A stretch of 64,000 bases of DNA. It comes from JAFGRU01 sp016934985 (GTDB lineage Bacteria; Desulfobacterota; Desulfuromonadia; Desulfuromonadales; JAAYDE01). The stretch spans positions 186,001 through 250,000 of the forward strand of contig CAXXJQ010000003.1 of NCBI GenBank assembly GCA_963665045.2, written 5' to 3'. Positions 16,874 to 26,167 of the stretch are shown in pieces; positions within the stretch are counted from its first letter, which is position 1, and the number at the start of each line of letters is the position of its first letter. The position numbers and the translations under genes were made by a program. The notes beneath the pieces were generated by a model. It worked only from the letters and a program-made list of their open reading frames with translations. It was not told where the DNA came from and did no database searches.

Positions 16874-18473
16874 ATGTCCAAACACCTCAAGATCAGGGTG
16901 ATTATCGTCTTCTGCTGCATAATCGTTTCCCTAATCTCACTCGGGCCGACGTTTTTAAAAGGCAGCCTGCCAGGATGGTGGGAAAAAGCCTTTGACCCGA
17001 TCCATCTGGGTCTTGACCTTCAGGGTGGAATTCATCTCGTGCTGGGGGTGGAGGTTGACAAGGCTGTGGAAAGTCGGCTTGACAGTATTGCCGATGAAAC
17101 CGAGAGCCTTCTCAAGGAAGAGGACGTTATTTTCAAAAGGGTTCGGCGTGTCGGTGAGGAGAGTGTTGGCGTCACCGTTTACGATGAGGTCGCCGGGAAA
17201 GACATAATAACCTTTTTTGAGAAGAATTTCCCCGGTATGGAAATGATGCCGGACCGCCAGGATGGCGGCTATGACCAGAAAATTTTCCGTCTGAAAGCTG
17301 CGGAGATCGATCAAATCAAGGACTATGCCGTTCGTCAGGCTCTGGAAACCATGCGCAACAGGGTTGACCAGTTCGGTGTTTCCGAGCCGGTGCTGCAGCG
17401 CCAGACCGGCAACCGTATTCTCATTCAGCTGCCGGGGGTTAAAGACCCGAAGCGGGCGATTGCTTTACTCGGCAAGACCGCACGCCTGGAATTCAAGCTG
17501 GTGGCAGAAGGAGTCTCCATCCCAGATGCTGTAAATGGAATTCTGCCCGAGGGGACCCAGCTCCTTTATGAGAAAAAGGTCAACCACCGAACCGGGGCTG
17601 CTACGGAAACCCCTATAGTCGTTTATGCTCAGACTGTCCTGACCGGTGATCTTCTCTCCGATGCCCAGGTGCGCATCAGCAGCCAATTTAACGAGCCCTA
17701 TGTGTCCATTGATTTCAACTCCCTGGGTGCCAAACGTTTTGAACAGATCACCGCTGCCAACGTCAACAAACGACTGGCCATCATCCTCGATGACACGATC
17801 TATTCCGCGCCCAATATCCGGGAGAGGATAGCCGGCGGCAGTGCCATGATCAGCGGCTCATTCACCGAACAGGAGGCCCAGGATCTGGCCATTGTCTTGA
17901 GGGCCGGTTCCCTGCCGGCGCCGGTAAAAATACTTGAAGACCGTACGGTCGGTCCTTCCCTGGGCCGGGATTCCATCAACCAGGGGATTCTTTCCATCCT
18001 TATCGGCGGTTTTCTCGTCATCGCCGTTATGGTGGTTTATTATCGCATGTCCGGCATCGTGGCCAATGTCGCTCTTACTCTCAACATTCTCTTTATCATG
18101 GCCATGCTGACCATGTTCAAGGCGTCCCTCACTCTGCCCGGGATTGCAGGGATCGTTCTCACGGTGGGGATGGCCGTTGATGCCAACGTCCTCATTTTCG
18201 AGCGCATTCGCGAAGAACTTAGGCGTGGGCAGTCGCCACGGCTGGCGGTGGAATCCGGTTTCGCCAAGGCTTTTGTGACCATCATTGATGCCAACGTCAC
18301 GACGCTCATTGCGGCCCTGGTTCTTTTCCAGTTCGGTACGGGACCAGTCAAAAGGGTTTGCGGTGACGCTTTCAATTGGTATCGTTTCCTCTCTGTTTAC
18401 CGCCACGTTTGTTGCCAGGATGATTTTCGACTATTTCCTGGAAAAACGTCATATCAAGCAGCTGAGCGTATAA
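16874..18473 (+). CDS. secD: Protein translocase subunit SecD (one-base insertion near the 3' end)
   Basis: SecD with SecF uses the proton gradient to pull proteins through SecYEG. The product has an N-terminal anchor (residues 7-24), the periplasmic P1 domain with LGLDLQGGIHLVLGV near residue 47, and five C-terminal spans with the family motif GMAVDANVLIFERIREE near 432. After FQFGTGPVK the frame breaks. The AAAA at 18350-18353 should be AAA: removing one A restores KGFAVTLSIGIVSSLFTATF and a normal end with a stop at 18471-18473, 11 bases before secF. Unshifted, the ORF reads nonsense to 18493. SecD is rarely dispensable, so a sequence error is likelier than a real mutation. Confidence 0.93.
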
Positions 18474-18483
18474 GGAGACGGGA

Positions 18484-19424
18484 ATGCAGCTAATAAAAAC
18501 AGATATCAATATCGACTTCATCGGCAAGCGTAAACTGGCCGTGGTGTTCTCCGCGATTCTGATCCTGATCGGGCTCGTTTCTCTGGTCCTCAAAGGGGGG
18601 CCGAATTACGGCATCGATTTTGCCGGCGGAACCCTGGTGCAGTTGAAATTCACGGAATCGACCAAGGCGGCCGACATCAAGGGGGCCCTGAAAGACCTGA
18701 AAATGGGGACCGTTACGGTCCAGCAGTTTGGTGACGAGCCGAACGAATTTCTGGTGCGAACCCCCACGGAAACAGAAATCGAAGGGCTCGGCCAGCAAAT
18801 CCTAGAAACCTTGGGAAAATCACTACGGCAGCGGCAAGGTAGAAATGCGCCGTGCCGAAAATGGTCGGCCCCCAGGTCGGTAAGGACCTGCGTCAGAAAG
18901 GCCTGCTGGCCATCTGTTATGCCATGATCGGGATTCTCATCTATGTCACCTGGCGTTTCGAATTCCGTTTCGCGGTTGGTGCTATCGTTGCCCTGATCCA
19001 CGATGTTCTGGTCACCCTCGGGGTTTTCTCTCTTTTCGGGCGGGAGATAGACCTGCCGGTTATTGCGGCTTTTCTAGCCATAATCGGCTATTCCCTCAAC
19101 GACACTATTATCGTTTATGACCGCATCCGGGAAAACATGGGGAAATACCAAAAGGAGACGTTCCCCTTCATCATCAATCGCAGTATCAACGAAACCCTTT
19201 CCAGGACTTTGATGACGTCCTTCACAACCCTGGTCGTGGTCCTGGCCCTGTTCATTTTCGGCGGCGGGGTGATCAACAACTTTGCCTTTGCCCTGCTGGT
19301 CGGGATTCTGATCGGTACCTATTCCTCCATTTTCGTGGCCAGCCCGCTGCTTATCTTCTGGGAGGAGTACAGCCAGAAAAAGGGTAAGGCAGCAGGAGGG
19401 AAGCCGGCAACAAAGAGTACCTGA
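18484..19424 (+). CDS. secF: Protein translocase subunit SecF (two one-base insertions)
   Basis: SecF is the partner of SecD in the proton-driven stage of protein export. The first part (18484 to about 18815) has the anchor and the P1 region with GPNYGIDFAGGTLVQLKF. The last part (about 18860-19424) has the transmembrane domain with RFEFRFAVGAIVALIHDV and NDTIIVYDRIRENMG. They are in different frames. Reading through needs the loss of one A from AAAA at 18816-18819, giving HYGSGKVEMRRAE, and one A from AAAA at 18858-18861, giving EMVGPQVGKDLRQKG. With both corrections the protein is continuous and about 312 residues. A GGAG site precedes the ATG. Confidence 0.92.
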
Positions 19425-19464
19425 TGGAAAAAGTGCAAGTCATCGAGTGATTTTAATTGTTCTT

Positions 19465-19509
19465 GCAAAAAGCCCCCGTCGGTTTTTGATACCGGCGGGG
19501 GCTTTTTGC
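19465..19509. terminator. Rho-independent terminator between secF and the catabolic operon
   Basis: A long stem (GCAAAAAGCCCCCG.CGGT / ACCGGCGGGGGCTTTTTGC) has A and T runs on either side. It can terminate secF on the plus strand and, less ideally, the minus-strand operon ending at 19629. Confidence 0.85.
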
Positions 19510-19628
19510 TATGGACCCGGATAAGGGCTGGTGTTTTTTGAGCGGCCCTTGGAATGGGGCGATGCGAGGCATTGGAATGACACACTGAACAGTTACAAAT
19601 TTAAAACTTTTTCTCACTTTTTGAAAAT

Positions 19629-21223
19629 TTAAAATCCTGCCGGAAGTCCATTCCCGCGCGGGTCGGCGGCGCCTTCAATCAAACCGTCAGGATGGAAAAC
19701 TACGGCGCCTGCATGTCCCATGACCTCGTCGAAGTCGCTGATAACATCGACATCATGGCCGGCATTTTTCAACGCTGCTAAAACATCTGCCGCAAACCGG
19801 TTTTCGATGCGCAGATTTGTTGCACTGGCGCCCCAGGTTCTTCCGAGCAGCCAGCGTGGTGCAGAAACCGCCTGTTGCAGTTCCTGGCCGAAAAGCACGT
19901 GCCGGGCAAAGACCATGGCCTGGGTCTGGGGCTGACCCTCACCACCCATGGTGCCGTAAGCCATGACCCGACCGTCATTGAGATGCCCCAGCGCCGGTTT
20001 GGATGGTGTGGAAGGGGCGACGATGGGGCTTCAGGCAGTTGTGATGAGAGGGGTCGAGGCTGAAACTGACCCCGCGGTTCTGCCAGGTGACGCCGGTTTC
20101 GGGCAGGTGCCACTCCCGAACCGAATTCCCAATAAATGCTTTGGATAAAGCTGACAACACGACCTTCGCTGTCCGCAGCCCCGAGCCAGACGGTATCGCC
20201 GGGCGCGGCAGCTTCGGGCCAGGGTAAAGCTTTTTCCATGGAAATTTCGGCGGCCAGTGCATCCAGTTTTTCAGAAGTCAGGAAAGACTTTGGGTCAGCT
20301 TGCATGTAGTGAGGATCGGTGACATAACGGTCGCGGATTCGGAAAGCTCTTTTGGTGGATTCCACCAGACCATGAACAAAATCGAAACCTTCTGCCTCTT
20401 TGACTCCGAGCCGATCGAACACGCCAAGCAGAATCAGGGAAGCCAGCCCCTGGGTAGGCGGCGGCATGTTGAAAATTCTGTGTCCGGCCACTTCCACGGT
20501 CAGCGGCTTGAGGCGCAGTGCCCGATGGCTTTCGAGGTCGGCGAGAGTGATGGGGGAGCCGGCGGCCTCCAGTTCGGCGGCAATGGCACGTGCCAAGTCA
20601 CCCCGATAAAAGGTGTCGAGACCTTTTTCGGCCAGCACTTTTAAAGTTTTGGCCAGGGCCGGTTGGCGGAAACGGTATCCGACGGCAGGGGGCTGACCTT
20701 CGGGGAGAAAGGTTGAAGCGAAGCCTGGCACGTTTTTCAATTCCTCCAGTTTCCCGCTTGTGTTGGCTGCCTGGGTCCGGGTCACGGCGAATCCATCCCG
20801 TGCCAAAAACGTGGCATCTTCAAGGATACGGGAAAGAGGCAGGCGACCGCCCCATTTTTCTTTGCTGAAGCGATAAGCCTCCTCCCAGCCTGAAACTGCT
20901 CCAGCGACAGTCAGTGCGGCCAGCGGCCCACGGCTGGGGATGGCATCGAACCCTTGTTTTTTGTAAAAATCGATGTCGGCCCTGCCGGCAGCCGCGCCGC
21001 AGGCGTCGATCCCGGTCACCTCTCCTCCGGGCGTGTGAATCAGCCAGAAGTTGTCCCCGCCCAGCGCATTCATGTGCGGATAGACGACGGCAATCGTGCT
21101 GGCTGCGGCGATCATGGCCTCGATGGCGTTGCCACCATCCTCCAGAACCCGCAACCCGGCCCTTGCCGCCAGATGATGGGATGCCGTTACCATGCCCCTG
21201 AAAGACTGGACTGTGTGCAGCAT
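19629..21223 (-). CDS. Gamma-glutamyltransferase-family Ntn hydrolase, candidate oxamate amidohydrolase (two frameshifts)
   Basis: This is a self-processing N-terminal-nucleophile hydrolase of the GGT superfamily. It starts MLHTVQSFRGMVTASHHLAA without a signal peptide, so it is cytoplasmic, unlike classical GGT. AAAGGAG precedes the ATG at 21223. The probable nucleophile is the Thr in APGDTVWLGAADSEG (codon 20192-20194). The following segment VVSFIQSIYWEFGSGV is typical of the YwrD/HpxW branch. Klebsiella HpxW hydrolyses oxamate to oxalate and ammonia. The frame breaks twice: one extra base near 20106-20107 (then LPETGVTWQNRGVSFSLDP continues) and one near 19993-19996 (then HLNDGRVMAYGTMGGEGQPQ). 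Corrected length is about 530. It ends the operon that encodes AllFGH-like subunits, which fits oxamate better than glutathione. Confidence 0.8.
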
Positions 21224-21274
21224 GTCTGAGACTCCTTTCATTTTTCAAAGTTCCTGGTTTATAGCCAAGTTGTG

Positions 21275-22222
21275 TCAGGCTGCCGATTGGCAGGCCTCCG
21301 CAGATTCCAGCCAGAGGCGGAAAACAATCACGATACCGGCCAGCATGTCCCAACCCGATGTATGACCAATTTTTTCAATATCCACGGGGATTTGAGATAT
21401 TTCTTTCCGGTTACCGGATAATATGGCGTTGATGGCCGAATGGGCAGTTTTACTTCCTGTTCCTTCCATTGCACACCGCAAATGGGCGGCGCTGATCGGA
21501 TTGGTGCTTTCAGCTAGAACCTGAGTGATTGCAGAAGACAACGTTTTTATAATGGGGAAACACCCCAAACTGTGAAGTCCAAGCATGACTCCGCCAACCA
21601 GATCATCACCTGACGGAGTCAAACCCGGCCCTAGTCCCAACAGCCTCTTCCAGGAGAAAATATCCGGATCCTGGATATTTTGCGGATCGGCCAGGGATTG
21701 CCGAAGCCAGCCCTGCAAACGCTTCAATGGCCAGGCAGCTTGCGTTAAAACGGGTTCTGTTTTCAAAGTCGGGAAAGGAAAGGTATCGATAAAGCGACCC
21801 AAGCCATCCTTCGGAAGCCGGGGAACGGCGACCTTTTCCAATGCGTTCAGGCCGGATTTAATCCTTTGCGGATTTGTTGCGGAAGGGGGGGGAGGAAGCC
21901 AGACTTCCGCTCCATCCGTTTTAAGGAGAAAGCGCTCGCCCCCTATCCTCACATAATCTCCGTAAACTCTCACCGCCATGCCTGTAACAAGTCCTGGGAA
22001 AACACGAATGTCACCCTCCGGAATGGAGGTGGTGACATTCAATGAGCACATGCCCAAAGTTGGAGATCCTATACAGATAAAATTACCGTTAATTTCGCAA
22101 TAAAAGCAGCGCTTGAAAACCGCATTCACATACCCTTGCCCGGATCTTGTGAGAACGCGGGCTGCTGCTGCCCCCATTTTGAGGGCCTGAAAGCGGATTG
22201 GATATGGATTGTCAGGGTTCAT
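21275..22222 (-). CDS. allH: DUF2877 protein, AllH-like subunit of oxamate carbamoyltransferase
   Basis: This 315-residue protein belongs to the DUF2877 family (E. coli YlbF). Its most conserved stretch is LLGLGPGLTPSGDDLVGGVM near residues 195-214, a glycine-rich motif diagnostic of the family. In E. coli the products of fdrA, ylbE and ylbF act together (AllF, AllG, AllH) as an oxamate carbamoyltransferase that phosphorolyses oxalurate. Here its start overlaps the carbamate kinase gene by 11 bases, so the two are translationally coupled. The N-terminal 60 residues contain a Cys-rich patch (RCFYCEINGNFICIG) of unknown meaning. Confidence 0.82.
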   Translation of the reverse strand: MNPDNPYPIRFQALKMGAAAARVLTRSGQGYVNAVFKRCFYCEINGNFICIGSPTLGMCSLNVTTSIPEGDIRVFPGLVTGMAVRVYGDYVRIGGERFLLKTDGAEVWLPPPPSATNPQRIKSGLNALEKVAVPRLPKDGLGRFIDTFPFPTLKTEPVLTQAAWPLKRLQGWLRQSLADPQNIQDPDIFSWKRLLGLGPGLTPSGDDLVGGVMLGLHSLGCFPIIKTLSSAITQVLAESTNPISAAHLRCAMEGTGSKTAHSAINAILSGNRKEISQIPVDIEKIGHTSGWDMLAGIVIVFRLWLESAEACQSAA

Positions 22223-23189
22223 CGCTATAAATCTGGGTGCCGGTTACACCTGACAGGGCATCCATCGCCTCTTCCAGACGGCCGATGATGGCCCGTTTCC
22301 CCCCACCTTCGAGGAAACGGATGGCCGCATCGATTTTCGGACCCATGCTCCCTGCAGGGAAATGACCCTCGTCGCGGTAGGCGCGCAGTTCGGATAATGT
22401 CACGCGGTCCAGTTCCTGTTGTTCCGGTTTCCCGAAATGAATCGCCACCTTGGGAACCGCGGTAAGAATCATCAGAACCTCGATCCCCAGAACATTGGCC
22501 ATGTGAGCTGAGGTGAGATCCTTGTCGATGACTGCTTCGACCCCGTGCCTTACCCCTTTCGGGCCCCGGACAATGGGGATACCGCCGCCACCGCCGGCAA
22601 TGACTACCGTTCCTCGCTGGGCAAGAGCCTGCACCAGGGAAATGTCACAGATATGACGGGGTTTTGGCGATGGCACCATATGACGCCAACCGCGACCCGC
22701 GTCCTCCTTCATAAGCCAACCCAGTTCCTTGCCAATCTTTTCAGCCATCGTTTTACTGAAAAACGGTCCTATCGGTTTGGTGGGGTTCTGGAAAGCGGGA
22801 TCGTCAGGGTCGACTTCAACCTGGGTCAACAGGCAGGCCACATGCCTGGGGCTTCCAGTTTCACGCAAGGCATTTTCCATGGCTTGCATGAGAAGATAGG
22901 CAATTCCCCCCTGGCTGTGAGCCACACAGATGTCGAGGGACATCGGTGGAATGTGCTCCCTGGTCAGGGCCTGGCGCATCATGATTTTGCCTACGACCGG
23001 ACCGTTGCCATGGGTGATCACAAGTTCGTTATCCAGCAGCATGAGCGGGAGGAGCGCCCTGGCTGAATTTTTCGCAATTATTTTCTGTTCGTCGGAAGTG
23101 CCCGAGATGTTTTCAGGGTGGGTGGCATTTCCTCCGATGGCAACGAGTACCCGGTCCGGTATCTCCATTTTTGCAGATAATGGGGACAT
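22212..23189 (-). CDS. Carbamate kinase (catabolic, AllK/ArcC type)
   Basis: This enzyme transfers phosphate from carbamoyl phosphate to ADP, giving ATP, CO2 and ammonia. The 325 residues have the amino acid kinase motifs LVAIGGNATHP at the start, VITHGNGPVVGKIM near 58, VIAGGGGGIPIV near 206 and the carbamate kinase segment AVIDKDLTSAHMANVLG near 228. GGAGG precedes the ATG. It lies three bases after fdrA and overlaps the DUF2877 gene. No arginine deiminase or ornithine carbamoyltransferase is nearby, so its carbamoyl phosphate most likely comes from the neighbouring AllFGH-like enzyme. Confidence 0.93.
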   Translation of the reverse strand: MSPLSAKMEIPDRVLVAIGGNATHPENISGTSDEQKIIAKNSARALLPLMLLDNELVITHGNGPVVGKIMMRQALTREHIPPMSLDICVAHSQGGIAYLLMQAMENALRETGSPRHVACLLTQVEVDPDDPAFQNPTKPIGPFFSKTMAEKIGKELGWLMKEDAGRGWRHMVPSPKPRHICDISLVQALAQRGTVVIAGGGGGIPIVRGPKGVRHGVEAVIDKDLTSAHMANVLGIEVLMILTAVPKVAIHFGKPEQQELDRVTLSELRAYRDEGHFPAGSMGPKIDAAIRFLEGGGKRAIIGRLEEAMDALSGVTGTQIYSDEP

Positions 23190-23192
23190 GGC

Positions 23193-24695
23193 TTATCCTC
23201 CTTTACGCTTGAGACAGGCTAGGGCCAGAAGAGCCGCATCGGCATTCGAAGGGGCCACCAGTATCCCGGCTTCTTCCAGCTTCCTGACCTGAGAGGCGCG
23301 ATTCTGGATATCCAGGTCGGTCCCTGTGACGGAAGCAATGACCAGGGGGTTGTCAGCCTGGCGGGGAGGCAGGACGGTTGCCAGGTGTCCGGCCGGATCG
23401 TTATGAGCTCCATATCCGATTACTACGTCAATCAGAATAACGCCGACATCCGGGTTGCTCAATGCTTTCACAAGGGACTCATCACGAATCGTGGGATCGA
23501 TCATCGGATGGGGTCGCCCTTGGGTGTATTCGTCATCGCCGAAATCGATAAAACAATGTCCCTTGGGGATTCCTTCGAGCTTGGACACGCCCGGTATCGG
23601 AACATTGGAATTTATGGATTCGCCGGCTTCGCGAAAAATGAATTGAGTTTCAGAACAAAGGGTCCCGCCTGAAAAAAGTCCCAACACGGAGTTTTTCCCT
23701 TTCGGGGGTGAAGCGGCGGCTTGGTCCGGCAGAAAACCGGTCGAGATCGAAGTTCCCCCGAGGGCGGATTCCGCAGCGGCTTTCAGGGTCGAAGAAAAAA
23801 CCGCATTGTTGGGTAGTTCCAGACCGGATGCCCCAAGGAAACAGACGGTGAAATTTTTCCGGCTTTCCTTGATTCGGGCCAGGATGCTTTCCGCAACGGA
23901 CGCTGCCGGCGGTTTGGAGATTAAAACGATATGGCGGGTTGCCGGGTCGGCTTCCAGGACTTCTAGCGCCATAAGGGTGGAAATGCCGCCAACTTCCTTC
24001 TTGAGGTCGCGTCCTCCGACTCCGATGGCCTGGGAAACACCTCCGCCTCCCTGGCTGATCAGGCAGGAGACTTCCTGGATGCCGGTTCCGGACGCGCCGA
24101 TAATGCCAATGTCTCCACGTTTTACTTGGTTCGCAAAGGCCAGGGGCACCCCATTGATAATGGCAGTCCCGCAATCGGGTCCCATCACCAGCAGGCCCAG
24201 TTTCCGGGCTTCATTTTTTAGAGCGACTTCCTCCCCCACCGGGACGTTGTCGCTGAAAATCATGACATTCAAGTTCTGGTGAAGCGCTTTCCGGGCTTCT
24301 GCTGCTGCAAACTCACCAGCCACTGAAATCAGCGCCAGGTTGATAGTCGAATCCGATTTAAGGGCGGCGGCAAGTGTTCGGGGCCGCCATGTTTCCCCTT
24401 TTCCATGGGTAACAGCGGATTGTTCGAGAAGATTTATGGATTCTGCCAGAGCCTTGTCAGCCGCCGCCTGATGGGCTGCCCGAATGCCGATAATAAGATC
24501 TCCACCCGATGCCTTTTCCCCTTCCGGACCGAGAATGCCGGCTTCTGTCATGATTTTTTTGTTGGAAGGGGTCCCCATCATGAGAGCGGCCTCTTCCACA
24601 TCGTCCATGCCTGCGATGGTACGGGAAAATCGCATCAGGGCCACCGAGTCCAAATAAAATCCAGTTTTGACTTGATTGACAATGACTTTTTTCAT
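23193..24695 (-). CDS. fdrA: FdrA family protein, AllF-like subunit of oxamate carbamoyltransferase
   Basis: This 500-residue protein is related to succinyl-CoA synthetase subunits but acts in the AllFGH carbamoyltransferase. Visible family features are the N-terminal FYLDSVALMRFSRTI and DVEEAALMMGTPSNKKIM, MGPDCGTAIINGVPLAF near 168, the glycine-rich loop GIIGASGTGIQEVSCLISQG near 197, and a C-terminal CoA-ligase-like half with VLGLFSGGTLCSETQF and DFGDDEYTQGRPHPMIDP. It is slightly shorter than E. coli FdrA. It overlaps the DUF1116 gene by four bases (ATGA) and leads straight into the carbamate kinase gene. Confidence 0.9.
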   Translation of the reverse strand: MKKVIVNQVKTGFYLDSVALMRFSRTIAGMDDVEEAALMMGTPSNKKIMTEAGILGPEGEKASGGDLIIGIRAAHQAAADKALAESINLLEQSAVTHGKGETWRPRTLAAALKSDSTINLALISVAGEFAAAEARKALHQNLNVMIFSDNVPVGEEVALKNEARKLGLLVMGPDCGTAIINGVPLAFANQVKRGDIGIIGASGTGIQEVSCLISQGGGGVSQAIGVGGRDLKKEVGGISTLMALEVLEADPATRHIVLISKPPAASVAESILARIKESRKNFTVCFLGASGLELPNNAVFSSTLKAAAESALGGTSISTGFLPDQAAASPPKGKNSVLGLFSGGTLCSETQFIFREAGESINSNVPIPGVSKLEGIPKGHCFIDFGDDEYTQGRPHPMIDPTIRDESLVKALSNPDVGVILIDVVIGYGAHNDPAGHLATVLPPRQADNPLVIASVTGTDLDIQNRASQVRKLEEAGILVAPSNADAALLALACLKRKGG

Positions 24696-26128
24696 CCGAC
24701 ACCTACCGTTCTGGCAAAAGCAACAAGAACCTTTTCAAAGCAAGCCTGCGGGGCGCGGACGACACCTGCGCCCACCTGGCCGACACCCGGTTTTTTATGG
24801 GCGATGCCGGTATTGATGGTCGGAGCCAGCCCGGTTTCCAAAACAAGACGGATATCAATACCGGTGGGAACCCCCAGATAATCCATGGCCGGGATGGTCC
24901 ACTCGGGATTTTCTCCGACGGTGATTTCGGTCATGGCCCGTGTGAAATTAGCGGCGTCTGCGGCCACCCCGGCGCCGACAAATCCCGCTACTGCAGGAGA
25001 GGCGCCCATTGCAAATCCGCCCAAACCGATGGTTTCGACAATTGCCGAATCCCCCATATCCGGGTTGGCATCCTTTTCGGAAAAGCCTGGGAAATACAGT
25101 CCGTTGGGCATTTCCACGGGTGCGGTGAACCATTCGTCGCCGGTGGCGCTGACCCGGATTCCGAAGTCCGTTCCATTGCGGCACATGGCGGTTACGACGG
25201 AAGAATTTTCTATCCCTGCAACCGGATCCATGATGGCTTTGCCCATGGCCATGGCGATATTGAGGAAAAACTGATCATTGCCGCCCATGAAGGCCAGACT
25301 GCGTTCCAGAGCACTCAGATCATCAGCCGTTTTAGCCAGGGCCGGTGCTAATTGGCGCAGTATCAGCCCGGAACATCCTACGTTGCGCTGATGCATTTCA
25401 TCGCCCATGGAAAGCCCCCTCGCTAAGAGGTTTTTAAGGGGAATCCCACCGGTGCTGCGGATGGCCCTCCCCAAAGCGGGCCCGAACTCGTCACGGATCC
25501 AGCGCAGTCGGTCGAGGACTTCTTCATCGTTGCCGCCAAAGCGCATGACCTTGCCAAGACCTTCGTTAATGGTACAGTAGGCGCGATTGCCGAATTTTTT
25601 ATTTTCAATGACCAGAACCGGCTGACTGCGTGTCGTCATCCCAGTCATGGGACCAACGGCCCCGAAGTGGTGATTGGGATGAAAAGCAAATTCACCGGCC
25701 GCAGCCATCCGCTCGGCAGTAATCAGATCTTCAGCCCAGCCCTCAAAAACGGCGATACCGGCAACAGCTCCTTTCATAGGCCCGCACATGCGCTCCCACC
25801 CGACGGGAGGCCCGGCATGGAGGATCATGCGATCACCAAGTGTCGGAATTGCCTCATTTGCCGGCACTACATCGATCAGAACCGGATCGGCGGAAAGCAT
25901 GCGCGCTAATGCCTCTTTGTTTGCTCGGTTGATTTTTTCTTTTATCGGCCCTGATTCCAGTTTTGCCAGAAGGGAGGCTATTTCCGTATTTCCTCCTGCG
26001 GGGGGTACCCAATCGACCTGGACAACCGGCACCTGTTGTGCTTCAAGATTGTCGGCGAATTCCTTGAGCCCGATGTTGACCACATGCAGTGGTTCGGTTA
26101 ACAGTTTCGATGGATGATTATTATTCAT
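24692..26128 (-). CDS. DUF1116 protein, AllG-like subunit of oxamate carbamoyltransferase
   Basis: This 478-residue protein is a DUF1116 (E. coli YlbE) family member. Conserved stretches are VVQVDWVPPAGG near residue 35, ILHAGPPVGWERMCGPMKGA near 102, FHPNHHFGAVGPMTGM near 148, the IRSTGGIPLKN and MGDEMHQRN segments near 242 and 257, and FVGAGVAADAANFTRAMTEI near 392. It pairs with FdrA in known systems and is the first enzyme gene after the TRAP transporter. Its biochemical part is probably ligand binding in the carbamoyltransferase; the exact division of labour between the three subunits is not visible in the sequence. Confidence 0.88.
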   Translation of the reverse strand: MNNNHPSKLLTEPLHVVNIGLKEFADNLEAQQVPVVQVDWVPPAGGNTEIASLLAKLESGPIKEKINRANKEALARMLSADPVLIDVVPANEAIPTLGDRMILHAGPPVGWERMCGPMKGAVAGIAVFEGWAEDLITAERMAAAGEFAFHPNHHFGAVGPMTGMTTRSQPVLVIENKKFGNRAYCTINEGLGKVMRFGGNDEEVLDRLRWIRDEFGPALGRAIRSTGGIPLKNLLARGLSMGDEMHQRNVGCSGLILRQLAPALAKTADDLSALERSLAFMGGNDQFFLNIAMAMGKAIMDPVAGIENSSVVTAMCRNGTDFGIRVSATGDEWFTAPVEMPNGLYFPGFSEKDANPDMGDSAIVETIGLGGFAMGASPAVAGFVGAGVAADAANFTRAMTEITVGENPEWTIPAMDYLGVPTGIDIRLVLETGLAPTINTGIAHKKPGVGQVGAGVVRAPQACFEKVLVAFARTVGVG

Positions 26129-26167
26129 CAGTTTTTCCTTTCGAGAACAACTTTCATGATTTCCTTA

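Noticed and set aside
18340..18365. Programmed +1 frameshifting in secD at AAA AGG G
   Set aside because: A lysine codon slipping by one base before a rare AGG codon could bypass the break. But secF next door has two further breaks at the same kind of A-run, and the hydrolase has two more, so consensus errors explain all of them more simply.
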